Assembly (NCBI GenBank): GCA_003058525.1
Contig: QBVD01000048.1
Span: forward strand, 1-64,000
Direction of reading: 5' to 3'
Source of the DNA: a gamma proteobacterium symbiont of Ctena orbiculata
GTDB taxonomy: Bacteria; Pseudomonadota; Gammaproteobacteria; Chromatiales; Chromatiaceae
Length of the DNA stretch: 64,000 bases
This document shows positions 39,434 to 48,121 of this stretch, piece by piece. The position numbers were made by a program, and so were the translations under genes. Below the pieces are notes generated by a model. That model was not told where the DNA came from, made no database searches, and worked only from the letters and a program-made list of their open reading frames with translations. How positions within the stretch are numbered: the first letter of the stretch is position 1; every line of letters starts with the position of its first letter.

Positions 39434-40126
39434 TTAGTTCAAGCCACACGCCAGGTTACCGGGTATCGCGATATCCATGTGTTCAGGCTTGTCCAGCTTC
39501 ATTGCCTGCATGATTTGAATATAGTCACTACGTGGGGTTGCATTCCCCAACCTGGGATTGCAACGCTTCTCTTCACCCACGGTGCTGCTGGTAAAACCGT
39601 TATAGTCATGGGCTGGATATATCACCGTATCATCCGCAAGGCTGAACAACCGTTGGGTGATTGAGTCGTAGGATAAGCCAGGATCCCCCGACTGAAAGTC
39701 AGTACGGCCACTGCCGCGTATCAAGAGGATATCGCCGCTAAAAACCACTCCTTCGGCAAGAATGGAGATATCGTTATCGGTATGCCCCGGCGTGTGGATG
39801 ATCTCGAGCTTTTCATTACCCAGATGAACGATATCGCCATCGGTCAGTTTGAGATCAGTACAATCGCATGCCGCCTTTTCATGCACCGCCACTTGACAGC
39901 CCAGCCGTTCGCGAAGCTGTCCGCTTCCTGTGATATGGTCTGCGTGAATATGGGTTTCCAAGGCGACCTTCAGGGTCAGGCCCAACTCATCGATCAACCT
40001 GGCATCACGTTCAACCTGTTCGCTCACAGAGTCGATAATCGCCGCCTCACGGCTGTTTGCTTCCCATACCAGGTAGGTATAGGTACTCGATTGCCGGTCG
40101 AATAGCTGTCGTATGTGTATCTTCAC
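39434..40126 (-). CDS. ETHE1-type persulfide dioxygenase (MBL fold)
   Basis: 230 residues with metallo-beta-lactamase motifs THIHADHITG, HTPGHTDNDIS, GDILLIRGSGRTDFQ and YPAHDYNGF. The GRTDFQ segment and short length place it with ETHE1 glutathione persulfide dioxygenases, which oxidise GSSH to sulfite with a mono-iron centre. This fits the gshA gene nearby and a sulfur-oxidising lifestyle. Related glyoxalase II enzymes are excluded by the motif set. Confidence 0.9.
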   Translation of the reverse strand: MKIHIRQLFDRQSSTYTYLVWEANSREAAIIDSVSEQVERDARLIDELGLTLKVALETHIHADHITGSGQLRERLGCQVAVHEKAACDCTDLKLTDGDIVHLGNEKLEIIHTPGHTDNDISILAEGVVFSGDILLIRGSGRTDFQSGDPGLSYDSITQRLFSLADDTVIYPAHDYNGFTSSTVGEEKRCNPRLGNATPRSDYIQIMQAMKLDKPEHMDIAIPGNLACGLN

Positions 40127-40267
40127 AATAGTTACCGCCTACGCCCTGTTGAGGTGTATTATTGTCATTAGATGCGGGTAGTCAAAGATCATTCAACCCA
40201 CAGGGTTTCAGGGAAATGTTCAGCAGATGGTTTGCTACTATTTCCAATAACGTATAGTGATTTGCCC

Positions 40268-40471
40268 ATGACTATCGACAAGGCACGCGAGATTATCAAA
40301 CAACAGATCAGCTTCGGCAGCGGTTACAACCGCAATGCAGTGCGCCTGCTGCTTGGCGAAATACAGCGTGAATATGGCCTGCAGGCTGGTGACCAGTTGA
40401 TTGAAGAGCTGAACCTGGAACAGGCCTTCGGACTACATCCGGGCACTGACTTTACCCGCGTGGCCCACTAG
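40268..40471 (+). CDS. Short conserved-looking hypothetical protein (67 aa)
   Basis: The ATG at 40268 starts MTIDKAREIIKQQISFGSGY, a helical protein ending HPGTDFTRVAH. An earlier in-frame start would add 32 poor residues. The composition and helix pattern look like a small soluble protein of the type found beside sulfur-metabolism genes in gammaproteobacteria, but no family name is recognised. It diverges from the persulfide dioxygenase gene. Confidence 0.65.
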   Translation: MTIDKAREIIKQQISFGSGYNRNAVRLLLGEIQREYGLQAGDQLIEELNLEQAFGLHPGTDFTRVAH

Positions 40472-40563
40472 ACCGCGTATCAGATCCAAAATAGTATTCA
40501 GTTACGATATTTGTACATCATCATTCATAGCGGTAGAGCCACAATCTACCTGATCCCCGCTTG

Positions 40564-41154
40564 TCATGATTTTTCCGCTACCAGCATTGCCACATCCCGC
40601 GTACCTTCCTCCAGGTTACCCAAAAGATTCTCCTCACGGTAATATCGCAGTTTCAAACTGGAGAACAGTTGCAACAGCTCATTATCCGCCAATCTGAAGG
40701 CCGGGTTACTCGGTCCCAGGTTCGACACAGCAGCCTGTATGAAGGTCTGATAGAAGATCAAACCGTCCGGTAACAATGCCTCGATCAGATCAGGTATCAA
40801 GGTCCTCTCAAGATAATAACTGACAACTATCAGATCAAAGCTGTTGGGAGATGGAGGCAACTGTTCTACATCACGCACTTCTGCTGATAGATTCTTCAAT
40901 CCCGCTTCTGCGGCATAGGTCTTAAGCCGCTGAATGGCGACGGGGGAGATATCCCATGCCACTGTATCCAGTCCGTGACGCGCCAGGGTCAGCGCATTGC
41001 CTCCTATTCCACAGGCAAGATCCAGTGCGGTACCCTTGGCTGGCAGCAGATGCAGATTTCTTTCCAGAACCTCTGCGGGAGTGGGACGTTTATCCGCATC
41101 GGCATGGCGCCTGTCCCACTTGTCACGCAGGCTTTGAAAATCGTTGCTGTTCAC
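40564..41154 (-). CDS. Class I SAM-dependent methyltransferase (TehB-like)
   Basis: 196 residues with the Rossmann motif ALDLACGIGGNALTLARHG and a second motif VAWDISPVAIQRL. The 5' WDRRHADAD and the later DLIVVSYYLERTLIPDLIEAL resemble tellurite-resistance TehB-like methyltransferases. The substrate is unknown. Its ATG overlaps the metZ stop by 4 bp, so it is translationally coupled to metZ. Confidence 0.85.
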   Translation of the reverse strand: MNSNDFQSLRDKWDRRHADADKRPTPAEVLERNLHLLPAKGTALDLACGIGGNALTLARHGLDTVAWDISPVAIQRLKTYAAEAGLKNLSAEVRDVEQLPPSPNSFDLIVVSYYLERTLIPDLIEALLPDGLIFYQTFIQAAVSNLGPSNPAFRLADNELLQLFSSLKLRYYREENLLGNLEEGTRDVAMLVAEKS

Positions 41155-42341
41155 AAACTATCGAGACCGCGGGCCAGATCGTTTTTGATATCCTCAACAT
41201 TTTCCAACCCCACAGCGATGCGCACCAGACCGTTTTGTATTCCGGCCTGGCTTCGCTCCTCGGGTGTCAATCTGCCGTGTGTCGTGGTCGCCGGATGGGT
41301 GATAGTCGTCTTGGTATCGCCAAGATTGGCCGTGATTGAGAGTACTCGGGTGGAATCTATGACTGTCCATGCCGCCGGCTGCCCGCCCTTGACATTGAAA
41401 GAGACAATACTGCCGGGCGCACGCTGCTGTTTCATCGCCAGGGCGTGTTGAGGATGACTCGCAAGGCCGGGAAAATAGACACGCTCGATCTGTGGATGCT
41501 GCTCCAGCCATTCGGCCAATACTTGGGCATTGCGTGAATGGGCGTGCATGCGCAGTTCGAGTGTTTCAAGTCCCTTAAGGAAGACCCAGGCGTTGAATGG
41601 ACTCATGGTTGGACCTGCGGTTCGCAGTACCCCGAACACAGCATCACCAACCACTTCTTGACTGCCCACCACAGCCCCCCCGACACAACGCCCCTGGCCA
41701 TCCAGAAACTTTGTTGCCGAGTGAATGACGATATCCGCCCCCAACTTGAGTGGTTGCTGCAGGGCAGGCGTGCAAAAGCAGTTGTCCACCACCAGCAGGC
41801 AATCACGGGCATGCGCCAACTCACTCAAGTGAGTGATATCAGCCACATCTGTCAGTGGATTGGAAGGGGTCTCGAGAAACAGCAGTTTCGTTTCCGGACG
41901 AAGCGCGGCCTCCCAGGCCTGCGGATCATTGAGGTCGACAAAACTGGTCTCGATGCCGAATCGGGTGAGATACTTGTTGAACAGCATGGTGGTCGACCCG
42001 AACACGCTTTGCGATGAGACGATGTGGTCACCCGTCTGCAGTAAGCCGATGCAGGTCGACATGATTGCCGACATGCCGGATGCGGTAGCGACGCAACACT
42101 CTCCTCCCTCCAACGCCGCCAGTCGCTCTTCGAAAGTTCTTACCGTGGGATTGGTGAAACGTGAATAGATGTTACCCGGCTCATCACCACTGAATCGCGC
42201 CGCGGCCTCGGCGGCACTGCGGAAGACAAAGCTGGAAGTCGGAAAGATCGGCTCAGCATGCTCACCTTCCGGTGTACGGTGGTGTCCTACGCGCACAGCC
42301 TGGGTAGAAAACCCCCAATCTCCATAGTTCTGTTCCCCCAT
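41151..42341 (-). CDS. metZ: O-succinylhomoserine sulfhydrylase MetZ
   Basis: A 396-residue PLP enzyme of the Cys/Met metabolism class. PLP-Lys lies in HSATKFLDGQG, the phosphate-binding region in TASGMSAIMS, and the N-terminal GFSTQAVRVGHHRTPEGEHA is the MetZ type. It makes homocysteine from O-succinylhomoserine and sulfide, so it is a direct sulfide-assimilation route. Distinguishing it from cystathionine gamma-synthase rests on the N-terminal pattern. The next gene is a methyltransferase that overlaps it by 4 bp. Confidence 0.93.
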   Translation of the reverse strand: MGEQNYGDWGFSTQAVRVGHHRTPEGEHAEPIFPTSSFVFRSAAEAAARFSGDEPGNIYSRFTNPTVRTFEERLAALEGGECCVATASGMSAIMSTCIGLLQTGDHIVSSQSVFGSTTMLFNKYLTRFGIETSFVDLNDPQAWEAALRPETKLLFLETPSNPLTDVADITHLSELAHARDCLLVVDNCFCTPALQQPLKLGADIVIHSATKFLDGQGRCVGGAVVGSQEVVGDAVFGVLRTAGPTMSPFNAWVFLKGLETLELRMHAHSRNAQVLAEWLEQHPQIERVYFPGLASHPQHALAMKQQRAPGSIVSFNVKGGQPAAWTVIDSTRVLSITANLGDTKTTITHPATTTHGRLTPEERSQAGIQNGLVRIAVGLENVEDIKNDLARGLDSL

Positions 42342-42407
42342 AACCCATCCTCGTTCTTCATATATTTTTTGATTCGTTGTGTCGTTACATGAGCGCCATT
42401 CTACAAC

Positions 42408-44078
42408 TCAGCTTGCCGATATGCTTCTCTTTTCTACTTTGCGGGATAGGTCCTCATCGAGCTGTTGGGCGAAGTAGTCCTCCAGGAACAGATCAAAACT
42501 GACTCTGTCTGATGCCTCCAACTCCCGCTGGCGCTGCCATGAATCGGTCGCCTCCTGACGCAGCAACAGTTGATCCTGACTTGAGTGTTCCTGCTGCATA
42601 AAGGTGTGTTGGTGCTGCTTCGACATACGCTGGGCAAATTGGAAAAAACTCTCCCCATTGCCACGCATCTCCGCGAGCATGCGCGCCGAGGGAGTCAGAT
42701 CGGCATCCTGCAGGCGATAGCGCTGTATCATCAGGCTTTCGCTGTAGGGATTGCCCGGCATGCCCGCCTCCAACAGTTCGCATAGGGGCAGCATGGCGTC
42801 GCATATTTCCAACCCCCAACTCCGCAAAGCAACTTTCTCTCCATTACGCTGCAACATCAATCCGGGCTTTCTTCCCTGGTGGGCGGCCGTCAACTCGTTC
42901 CAGTCGATCTCCTTCTGTTCCGCCACATTGATCACCGGACTTGCGTGCAACAGACACATCAGCATCAGGGCCTCGATAAAAAAGATCTGCTCTTCTGCGA
43001 TACCCAGTGGATGAAAGGCATTCACATCCAGGGAGCGCAATTCCACATAACGTACTCCACGACGTTGCAGGGCATGGATCGGTTTCTCCATCATCTCGGG
43101 AATCTGTTTGGGACGCACCGTACTGTAGTACTCGTTCTCGATCTGCAGAATATTGGCGTTCAGCTGCTCATAACGACCATCGACCTTGACCCCAATGGCT
43201 TGATAGATCGGACAGGGTGTTTCGATGGCCCGAGAGAGGGTTTCGATGTAGGCGTTGAGGCAATCGTAACAGGCTTTGATACCGGTACCCTGTTCCTTAC
43301 TGTTCTGGTAACCGATATCCCCCATCCTTAAAGATGTGGCATAGGGGGAGTAGTAACTGTATTCATCAAACACCTGCAGCGTGGTAGGTCTGCCTCCGAG
43401 AAAGGATTTGCATACTGCAGGTGAAGCCCCGAACAGGTAGGGGATCAGCCAGCCGACCCGCTGCAGGTTGCGCAGCATGGCAAAATAGGATTCCGAAATA
43501 AAAGACTGTATCGGTGTTTCATCCTGTTCCAAGTGCTGAAACACCTGCCAGAACGGCAGTGGTATAGAGTAGTTGAAATGGACCCCGGCTATCACCTGCA
43601 TAACTCTGCCGTAGCGGTGACCCAGCCCTCTGCGGTAGACGGTTTTCATCATACCGGCATTGGAGTCGCCATATTCTGCGATCGGAATCAGTTCATCGCT
43701 TTCGACTATGCAGGGCATACTGGTTGACCAGAGGATCTCATCACCCAGGTGCTGGTAGAGGAAATGGTGCGCCTCGGACAAAAACCGTAACGGCTCTTCA
43801 CGATCCGCTGAAGGTGGCGTGATGATTTCGGTCAGGGCTTCGGAATAATCCGTCGTAATGTACCTGTTGGTCAGGGCGGACCCCAACGCCCCGGGATGTC
43901 TGTTTTGCGAGATACAGCCGGACGGGGATACCCGCAACCCCTCTTTTTCCAGACCTATCAGCCCCCCTCTCAGCAGCCCGGCCTGATCTGCTTGACGCAG
44001 TTTTTCCAAACGTTGTTCAAGTGTCGTATACAAACCGGGAGCAGTCCATGTAATAGATTGGATTGAGGCCGGAACCAA
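42408..44078 (-). CDS. gshA: Glutamate-cysteine ligase GshA
   Basis: 556 residues. It makes gamma-glutamylcysteine, the first step of glutathione synthesis. Marks of the proteobacterial type 1 family include GLIGLEKEGLRVSPSG, TDYSEALTEIITPP, FNYSIPLPFW and the ATP-site region YVELRSLDVNAFHPLGI. The start is a TTG at 44078 with a weak ribosome site; a slightly later one is possible. Glutathione is the carrier used by the nearby persulfide dioxygenase. Confidence 0.94.
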   Translation of the reverse strand: MVPASIQSITWTAPGLYTTLEQRLEKLRQADQAGLLRGGLIGLEKEGLRVSPSGCISQNRHPGALGSALTNRYITTDYSEALTEIITPPSADREEPLRFLSEAHHFLYQHLGDEILWSTSMPCIVESDELIPIAEYGDSNAGMMKTVYRRGLGHRYGRVMQVIAGVHFNYSIPLPFWQVFQHLEQDETPIQSFISESYFAMLRNLQRVGWLIPYLFGASPAVCKSFLGGRPTTLQVFDEYSYYSPYATSLRMGDIGYQNSKEQGTGIKACYDCLNAYIETLSRAIETPCPIYQAIGVKVDGRYEQLNANILQIENEYYSTVRPKQIPEMMEKPIHALQRRGVRYVELRSLDVNAFHPLGIAEEQIFFIEALMLMCLLHASPVINVAEQKEIDWNELTAAHQGRKPGLMLQRNGEKVALRSWGLEICDAMLPLCELLEAGMPGNPYSESLMIQRYRLQDADLTPSARMLAEMRGNGESFFQFAQRMSKQHQHTFMQQEHSSQDQLLLRQEATDSWQRQRELEASDRVSFDLFLEDYFAQQLDEDLSRKVEKRSISAS

Positions 44079-44213
44079 ATTGATGATTCTGACTTAACTT
44101 GTAAACATGCAATGAGGCAATATACAGGCCAGGTGAATTTATGCCGCACAGGGGCGTAGACTGAAGGCACGCATCATACCATCAATTGTCATTTTGAAGC
44201 ATGCCTTTACAGA

Positions 44214-46301
44214 CTAGCGCATCACCGCCCTGGGCGCCTGCATTCGGATCAAGTCCGTCAGAATGCGGGCCGCTTCGTTCAACTCGATGCGTTGTGTCGC
44301 TTCCGACTCCTTGTCATCAACATCAACATCTAGGTCTTCCTGGTCGATGGATTTGATGGCCTGCAAGCCTTGCGACGCCCTGAACCGGTTCTTGTGCACT
44401 AGCTGCTCCTGCTCGCGATCATCCCATTCAGACCGGCGGCGGCTCTCCAGCAGACTTGTCTCAGTACGCTTGTCCAGTGCCTGAAAGCGTTTTTCCCGAT
44501 CGACCAGCATTTCGAATCCGGGATCATGCTCAACCCGGCTCATGTGGTTATCAACGAGATGGGGTACGGCCCATTTCCCTTTGGTAGCGAAATTGGCCGG
44601 TCTGATCTGTGCCCAGGGCAGCGCATTCTCCAATGAACGCTCCCCGAAATCTTCTGAGAATTTCGCCATTGGAAACTGAATATCGGGCACCACTCCCCGG
44701 TGCTGGGTGCTGCCGCCATTGATGCGGAAGAACTGCGCCATGGTCAGCCGCAATCTGCCCAAGTCTTTCTTGCGGCCGGGCACGAAGCGCCCCAGATCCA
44801 CCAGCGTCTGCACAGTTCCCTTACCGAAGGTGGGTTCGCCGATGACGATGCCCCGCTTGTAATCCTGGATGGCACCGGCAAATATTTCCGAGGCGGAGGC
44901 ACTGTTGCGATCGACCAGAACCGCCAAAGGTCCCTCGTAGGCTATGGTTTGATCCGGATCCTGCTCGATCTCGATCTTACCGAAGGCGTCCTTGATCTGA
45001 ACCACGGGCCCGGAATCGATGAACAACCCCGTCAGTTCGGTCGCTTCGGATAGCGAGCCGCCACCGTTTTCCCGCAGATCGATGACGATGCCGTTGACAC
45101 CCTGCTTCTTCAGATCACCCAGGAGGTTGCGAACATCCCTGGTGGTGCTGCGGAAATCCTCATCCCCTCTCGCCTCGGCGGCGAAATCGCGGTAGAAAGT
45201 CGGCACTTCGACAACACCGATGCGCATACCCTTCATCCCGTCCAGGTCCTCGATGATATAGCTTTTCGCCGCCTGCTCCTCAAGCTTTATCTTATTGCGC
45301 ACGAGCGTGATGGTCTTGCGCTTGGAACCGGTTTCAGTCCCCTTTGGCAGGATGTCGAGCCTGACGACCGAGCCCTTGGGACCACGGATCTGCTCCACCA
45401 CATCCTGCAATCGCCAACCGACGATATCGATGATTTCACCCTCCAGCCCCTGTCCGACACCGACAATACGATCACCCGAATGCAACAGCTCACTCTGTTC
45501 AGCGGGTCCGCCTATCACTGTCTTCTGGACCACGGTAAAGCCGTCTTCATCCTTGAGTACTGCGCCTATGCCTTCCAGGGAGAGGCGCATGCTGATATCG
45601 AAGTTTTCCGATGTGCTCGGCGACATATAACTGGTATGGGGTTCCAGACTCAGGGTATAGGCATTGACGAAGGTCTGAAAAACATCGTTGGCATCGAACT
45701 GCTCCACCCGGCTCAACAGACGTTTATAGCGTTCACGCAGGGTTTTACGAATCTCATCGTCTTTTTTGTCCATCAACCGCAGATTGAGGAAATCATTCTT
45801 TACCCGCTTGCGCCATATCTCCTGCAGTTCAGTACGGGTTTGAGGCCAGGGTTCTTTGTCACGCTCGAATCGATAGCTCTCATCGATTGTGAAATCAAAC
45901 GCTTTATCAACCAGTTTTTGCGCATGAGCCACCGCCTCCGCTACACGCTTGCGATAGAGGCGAAAAATCTCGAAGGCAGGCTCGATTCTGGCATTCTTCA
46001 GGTAGTCATCGAGTTTATCCTGATAGAGTGAGAAACGAACGATATCTCTGGCGCGAAAAAAAGAGCGGTTGGGATCGAGGGCGTCAAAGTAACGATCGAG
46101 GATCATCTTAGACATGGCATCGTCGAGCGCCACCTCTTTGTAATGGTATTTTTCGATAACCTTGACGATGACATTTGCCGTTTGCTGCTGCTCCGGAGTC
46201 GGTTGCAGTTCGCTGATCGGGACAACCTGGCGATTGGCCCATAGCGCCGTACTGCTGAACAGAAACAGCGAGCTGAGCAGAATAACCTTGAAAAATTTCA
46301 T
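44214..46301 (-). CDS. prc: Tail-specific periplasmic protease Prc
   Basis: 695 residues: signal peptide (MKFFKVILLSSLFLFSSTAL), an N-terminal helical domain (about 35-220), a PDZ (about 240-330), the S41 protease core with catalytic Ser in DRNSASASEIFAGA and Lys in PTFGKGTVQT, and the C-terminal DUF3340 region rich in charged residues. It degrades proteins with nonpolar C-termini and processes lipoproteins and FtsI. Length is like E. coli Prc (682). Stands alone. Confidence 0.95.
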   Translation of the reverse strand: MKFFKVILLSSLFLFSSTALWANRQVVPISELQPTPEQQQTANVIVKVIEKYHYKEVALDDAMSKMILDRYFDALDPNRSFFRARDIVRFSLYQDKLDDYLKNARIEPAFEIFRLYRKRVAEAVAHAQKLVDKAFDFTIDESYRFERDKEPWPQTRTELQEIWRKRVKNDFLNLRLMDKKDDEIRKTLRERYKRLLSRVEQFDANDVFQTFVNAYTLSLEPHTSYMSPSTSENFDISMRLSLEGIGAVLKDEDGFTVVQKTVIGGPAEQSELLHSGDRIVGVGQGLEGEIIDIVGWRLQDVVEQIRGPKGSVVRLDILPKGTETGSKRKTITLVRNKIKLEEQAAKSYIIEDLDGMKGMRIGVVEVPTFYRDFAAEARGDEDFRSTTRDVRNLLGDLKKQGVNGIVIDLRENGGGSLSEATELTGLFIDSGPVVQIKDAFGKIEIEQDPDQTIAYEGPLAVLVDRNSASASEIFAGAIQDYKRGIVIGEPTFGKGTVQTLVDLGRFVPGRKKDLGRLRLTMAQFFRINGGSTQHRGVVPDIQFPMAKFSEDFGERSLENALPWAQIRPANFATKGKWAVPHLVDNHMSRVEHDPGFEMLVDREKRFQALDKRTETSLLESRRRSEWDDREQEQLVHKNRFRASQGLQAIKSIDQEDLDVDVDDKESEATQRIELNEAARILTDLIRMQAPRAVMR

Positions 46302-46451
46302 GTAACTACCTGGCCTTTTTTTGCGCCTTAACAGTCAGCGCTTGACTATACATCATAGTAAACAGGACTAGGATTGGACTGGATTACCGCATCACTGGTT
46401 CAATTTAGTGCCTAAAAGGTGTACTGGACCGCAAGATAAAGCCCCACCCGC

Positions 46452-47312
46452 CTATATATTCTCGTGCAGACCCTGTACCAGATCCAGATAACCGGACGTT
46501 TCGGGATTTATAATCCCATGGCGCACTAGAAAGTCAATCACTACAAGATTGCAGTTGAGCTTGAATTCATCGGTCTTTGCAACCAGTCTCGCCACCTCGT
46601 CAACAGGCAGCAGCATGAACTCAGCCACTTCGCCGTCACTGTTCCGGGGTAGGAAATCACCCGGGAGCTCGAGATCATAACAATAGAGCGTATCGGGTTT
46701 CAGTCCGACAGCTGTCTCGGTGCAATAGGTCAGAACACCCACGGAGATCGCTCGGTTCGCCAGCGATGGAGGCACATTGGCCTCTTCCATGCACTCCTTA
46801 CGCAGATTCTCGGCAAGGGAGATGCTGTGAGGGAGCCCCCCTGCCACCATATTGTCCAGACAACCGGGAAAGTTACGCCGGTCGGCCGCACGTCTTGCGA
46901 TCCAGAGTTTCAGCGTCTCCCCATGGCGTACGAAACCATTCAGATGTTGACCATAGGCCCGCAATCCGAAATAGGGGGCGCTGGCGCGATCCATCGTGGC
47001 AATCGCCGTCTCCCTGCCGGCATGAGTAACCGGATACTGTTCACCGTGGATATGTGATATGACCCCCTCATCAACCAAGGTCGAGGTGATCTCCGCAAAC
47101 AGTCCGGTACGGGCTTCGAAGCTGTCGTAGTGAGCCTGGAGATGAAGACCCTCATCATCCTGTCTGAAGGCATCGGACCATTGACCGAGGGCCTTCCACA
47201 CGGGTTGCTTTAGACGCCCGATACGCTGCCCCTGGAAGAAGAGCGATTTGAAGTTCCCCGGATTCCAGTGATTTAGGCGCTCGATATGGCGCAGATACCC
47301 TTGTAAGCTCAT
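46452..47312 (-). CDS. DUF4743/NUDIX hydrolase
   Basis: 286 residues: an N-terminal DUF4743 (about 1-115) and a NUDIX domain (about 120-275). The NUDIX helix reads GGLPHSISLAENLRKECMEE, which departs from the canonical box at the first Glu and Arg but matches this family. The family is related to the NUDIX half of yeast thiamine pyrophosphokinase-type proteins, some of which act on damaged thiamine forms. The reaction here is unproven. It is monocistronic. Confidence 0.87.
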   Translation of the reverse strand: MSLQGYLRHIERLNHWNPGNFKSLFFQGQRIGRLKQPVWKALGQWSDAFRQDDEGLHLQAHYDSFEARTGLFAEITSTLVDEGVISHIHGEQYPVTHAGRETAIATMDRASAPYFGLRAYGQHLNGFVRHGETLKLWIARRAADRRNFPGCLDNMVAGGLPHSISLAENLRKECMEEANVPPSLANRAISVGVLTYCTETAVGLKPDTLYCYDLELPGDFLPRNSDGEVAEFMLLPVDEVARLVAKTDEFKLNCNLVVIDFLVRHGIINPETSGYLDLVQGLHENI

Positions 47313-47412
47313 GGATTGATGGACGCTTTCGTCTCCAGTGGTTTGGTTTTTACACAGTCATATCATCCGATCCGTGACTGCGGCGAAGAGACAATCATAC
47401 AACCGTGCACGC

Positions 47413-47437
47413 GGGGCTGTTAACACCCATCCAACAG
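47413..47437. repeat. Degenerate palindromic repeat after lexA
   Basis: GGGGCTGTTAACACCCATCC resembles the end of the 231-bp element (starts GGGCCTGTTAACACTAATCC), with several changes. It lies 22 bp after the lexA stop. Confidence 0.45.
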
Positions 47438-47458
47438 GCTGATCAAGCTGTTGCCCCG

Positions 47459-48055
47459 TTATGTATAGGATCTGAGCAGCCCCCGCAGCACCCCTTGTAT
47501 GCTGACCTCTTCCGGCCGATAGACCATCGCACTCATCGAGTGGTTCGCGGGATGAAGTACAATCTCACCCGGACGCTGCTCGATTCTCTTCAGTGTGGCC
47601 TCTTCGTTATGGATCAATGCCACAACGATATCACCATTCTGCGCATGCTCCTGCTGCTCGATAACCACATAGTCACCGTGGTGGATGCCTTCATCGATCA
47701 TCGAATCCCCCGACACCTGGAGCACATAACATGGCCCCTTTCCCAGCAACTCATCGGGAACCTGCATCGGCTCTGCGTTGCTAATGGCCTCGATGGGCCT
47801 GCCGGCAGCGATGCGGCCGAGATAGGGGATGCCCTGCACCACACCGTGCTCAACCAGGCGAATACCCCGTTTCAGACCCTCCATGGGCTCCACCAATCCC
47901 GCCTCTACCAGCGCCTGGATATGTTTGTGCAACGAACCCCGGGATTTCAGCCCGAGCAACCTACAGACCTCGTCATAGGTGGGGGCATGCTCATAGTGTT
48001 CGATACAGTCGCGCAGGGCCTGGTAGATCTCCTGCTGGCGTCGGGTCAATTTCAT
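47459..48055 (-). CDS. lexA: LexA-type SOS repressor
   Basis: 198 residues: an N-terminal winged-helix DNA-binding domain (about 1-68, KLTRRQQEIYQALRDCIEHY) and a C-terminal self-cleaving S24 domain. The cut site is A84-G85, the active Ser is S118 in SGDSMID and the Lys is K156 in EATLKRI. The recognition helix (SRGSLHKHIQALVEAG) differs clearly from E. coli LexA (RSPNAAEEHLKAL). That agrees with the unusual boxes upstream, GTTC-N7-GTTC. It diverges from the MrfA-like helicase gene. It might be a second LexA paralog. Confidence 0.93.
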   Translation of the reverse strand: MKLTRRQQEIYQALRDCIEHYEHAPTYDEVCRLLGLKSRGSLHKHIQALVEAGLVEPMEGLKRGIRLVEHGVVQGIPYLGRIAAGRPIEAISNAEPMQVPDELLGKGPCYVLQVSGDSMIDEGIHHGDYVVIEQQEHAQNGDIVVALIHNEEATLKRIEQRPGEIVLHPANHSMSAMVYRPEEVSIQGVLRGLLRSYT

Positions 48056-48070
48056 CGGGATCCTTGATTT

Positions 48071-48085
48071 GTTCTCCGGTTGTTC
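48071..48085 (-). promoter_or_regulatory. Candidate SOS box facing lexA (GTTC-N7-GTTC)
   Basis: GTTC at 48071-48074 and GTTC at 48082-48085 are separated by exactly 7 bp. The box lies 16 bp before the lexA ATG. Direct-repeat boxes of this spacing are the alphaproteobacterial LexA format. Autoregulation of lexA is expected. Confidence 0.65.
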
Positions 48086-48102
48086 TCTATTCTATACCAG
48101 GA

Positions 48103-48117
48103 GAACAGGAAGAGAAC
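48103..48117 (+). promoter_or_regulatory. Candidate SOS box facing the MrfA-like gene (GTTC-N7-GTTC on the minus strand)
   Basis: GAAC at 48103-48106 and at 48114-48117, 7 bp apart, read as GTTC-N7-GTTC on the opposite strand. It overlaps the region just before the helicase ATG at 48122 and mirrors the lexA-facing box 17 bp away. A repressor bound to both would shut both promoters. Confidence 0.65.
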
Positions 48118-48121
48118 AACC

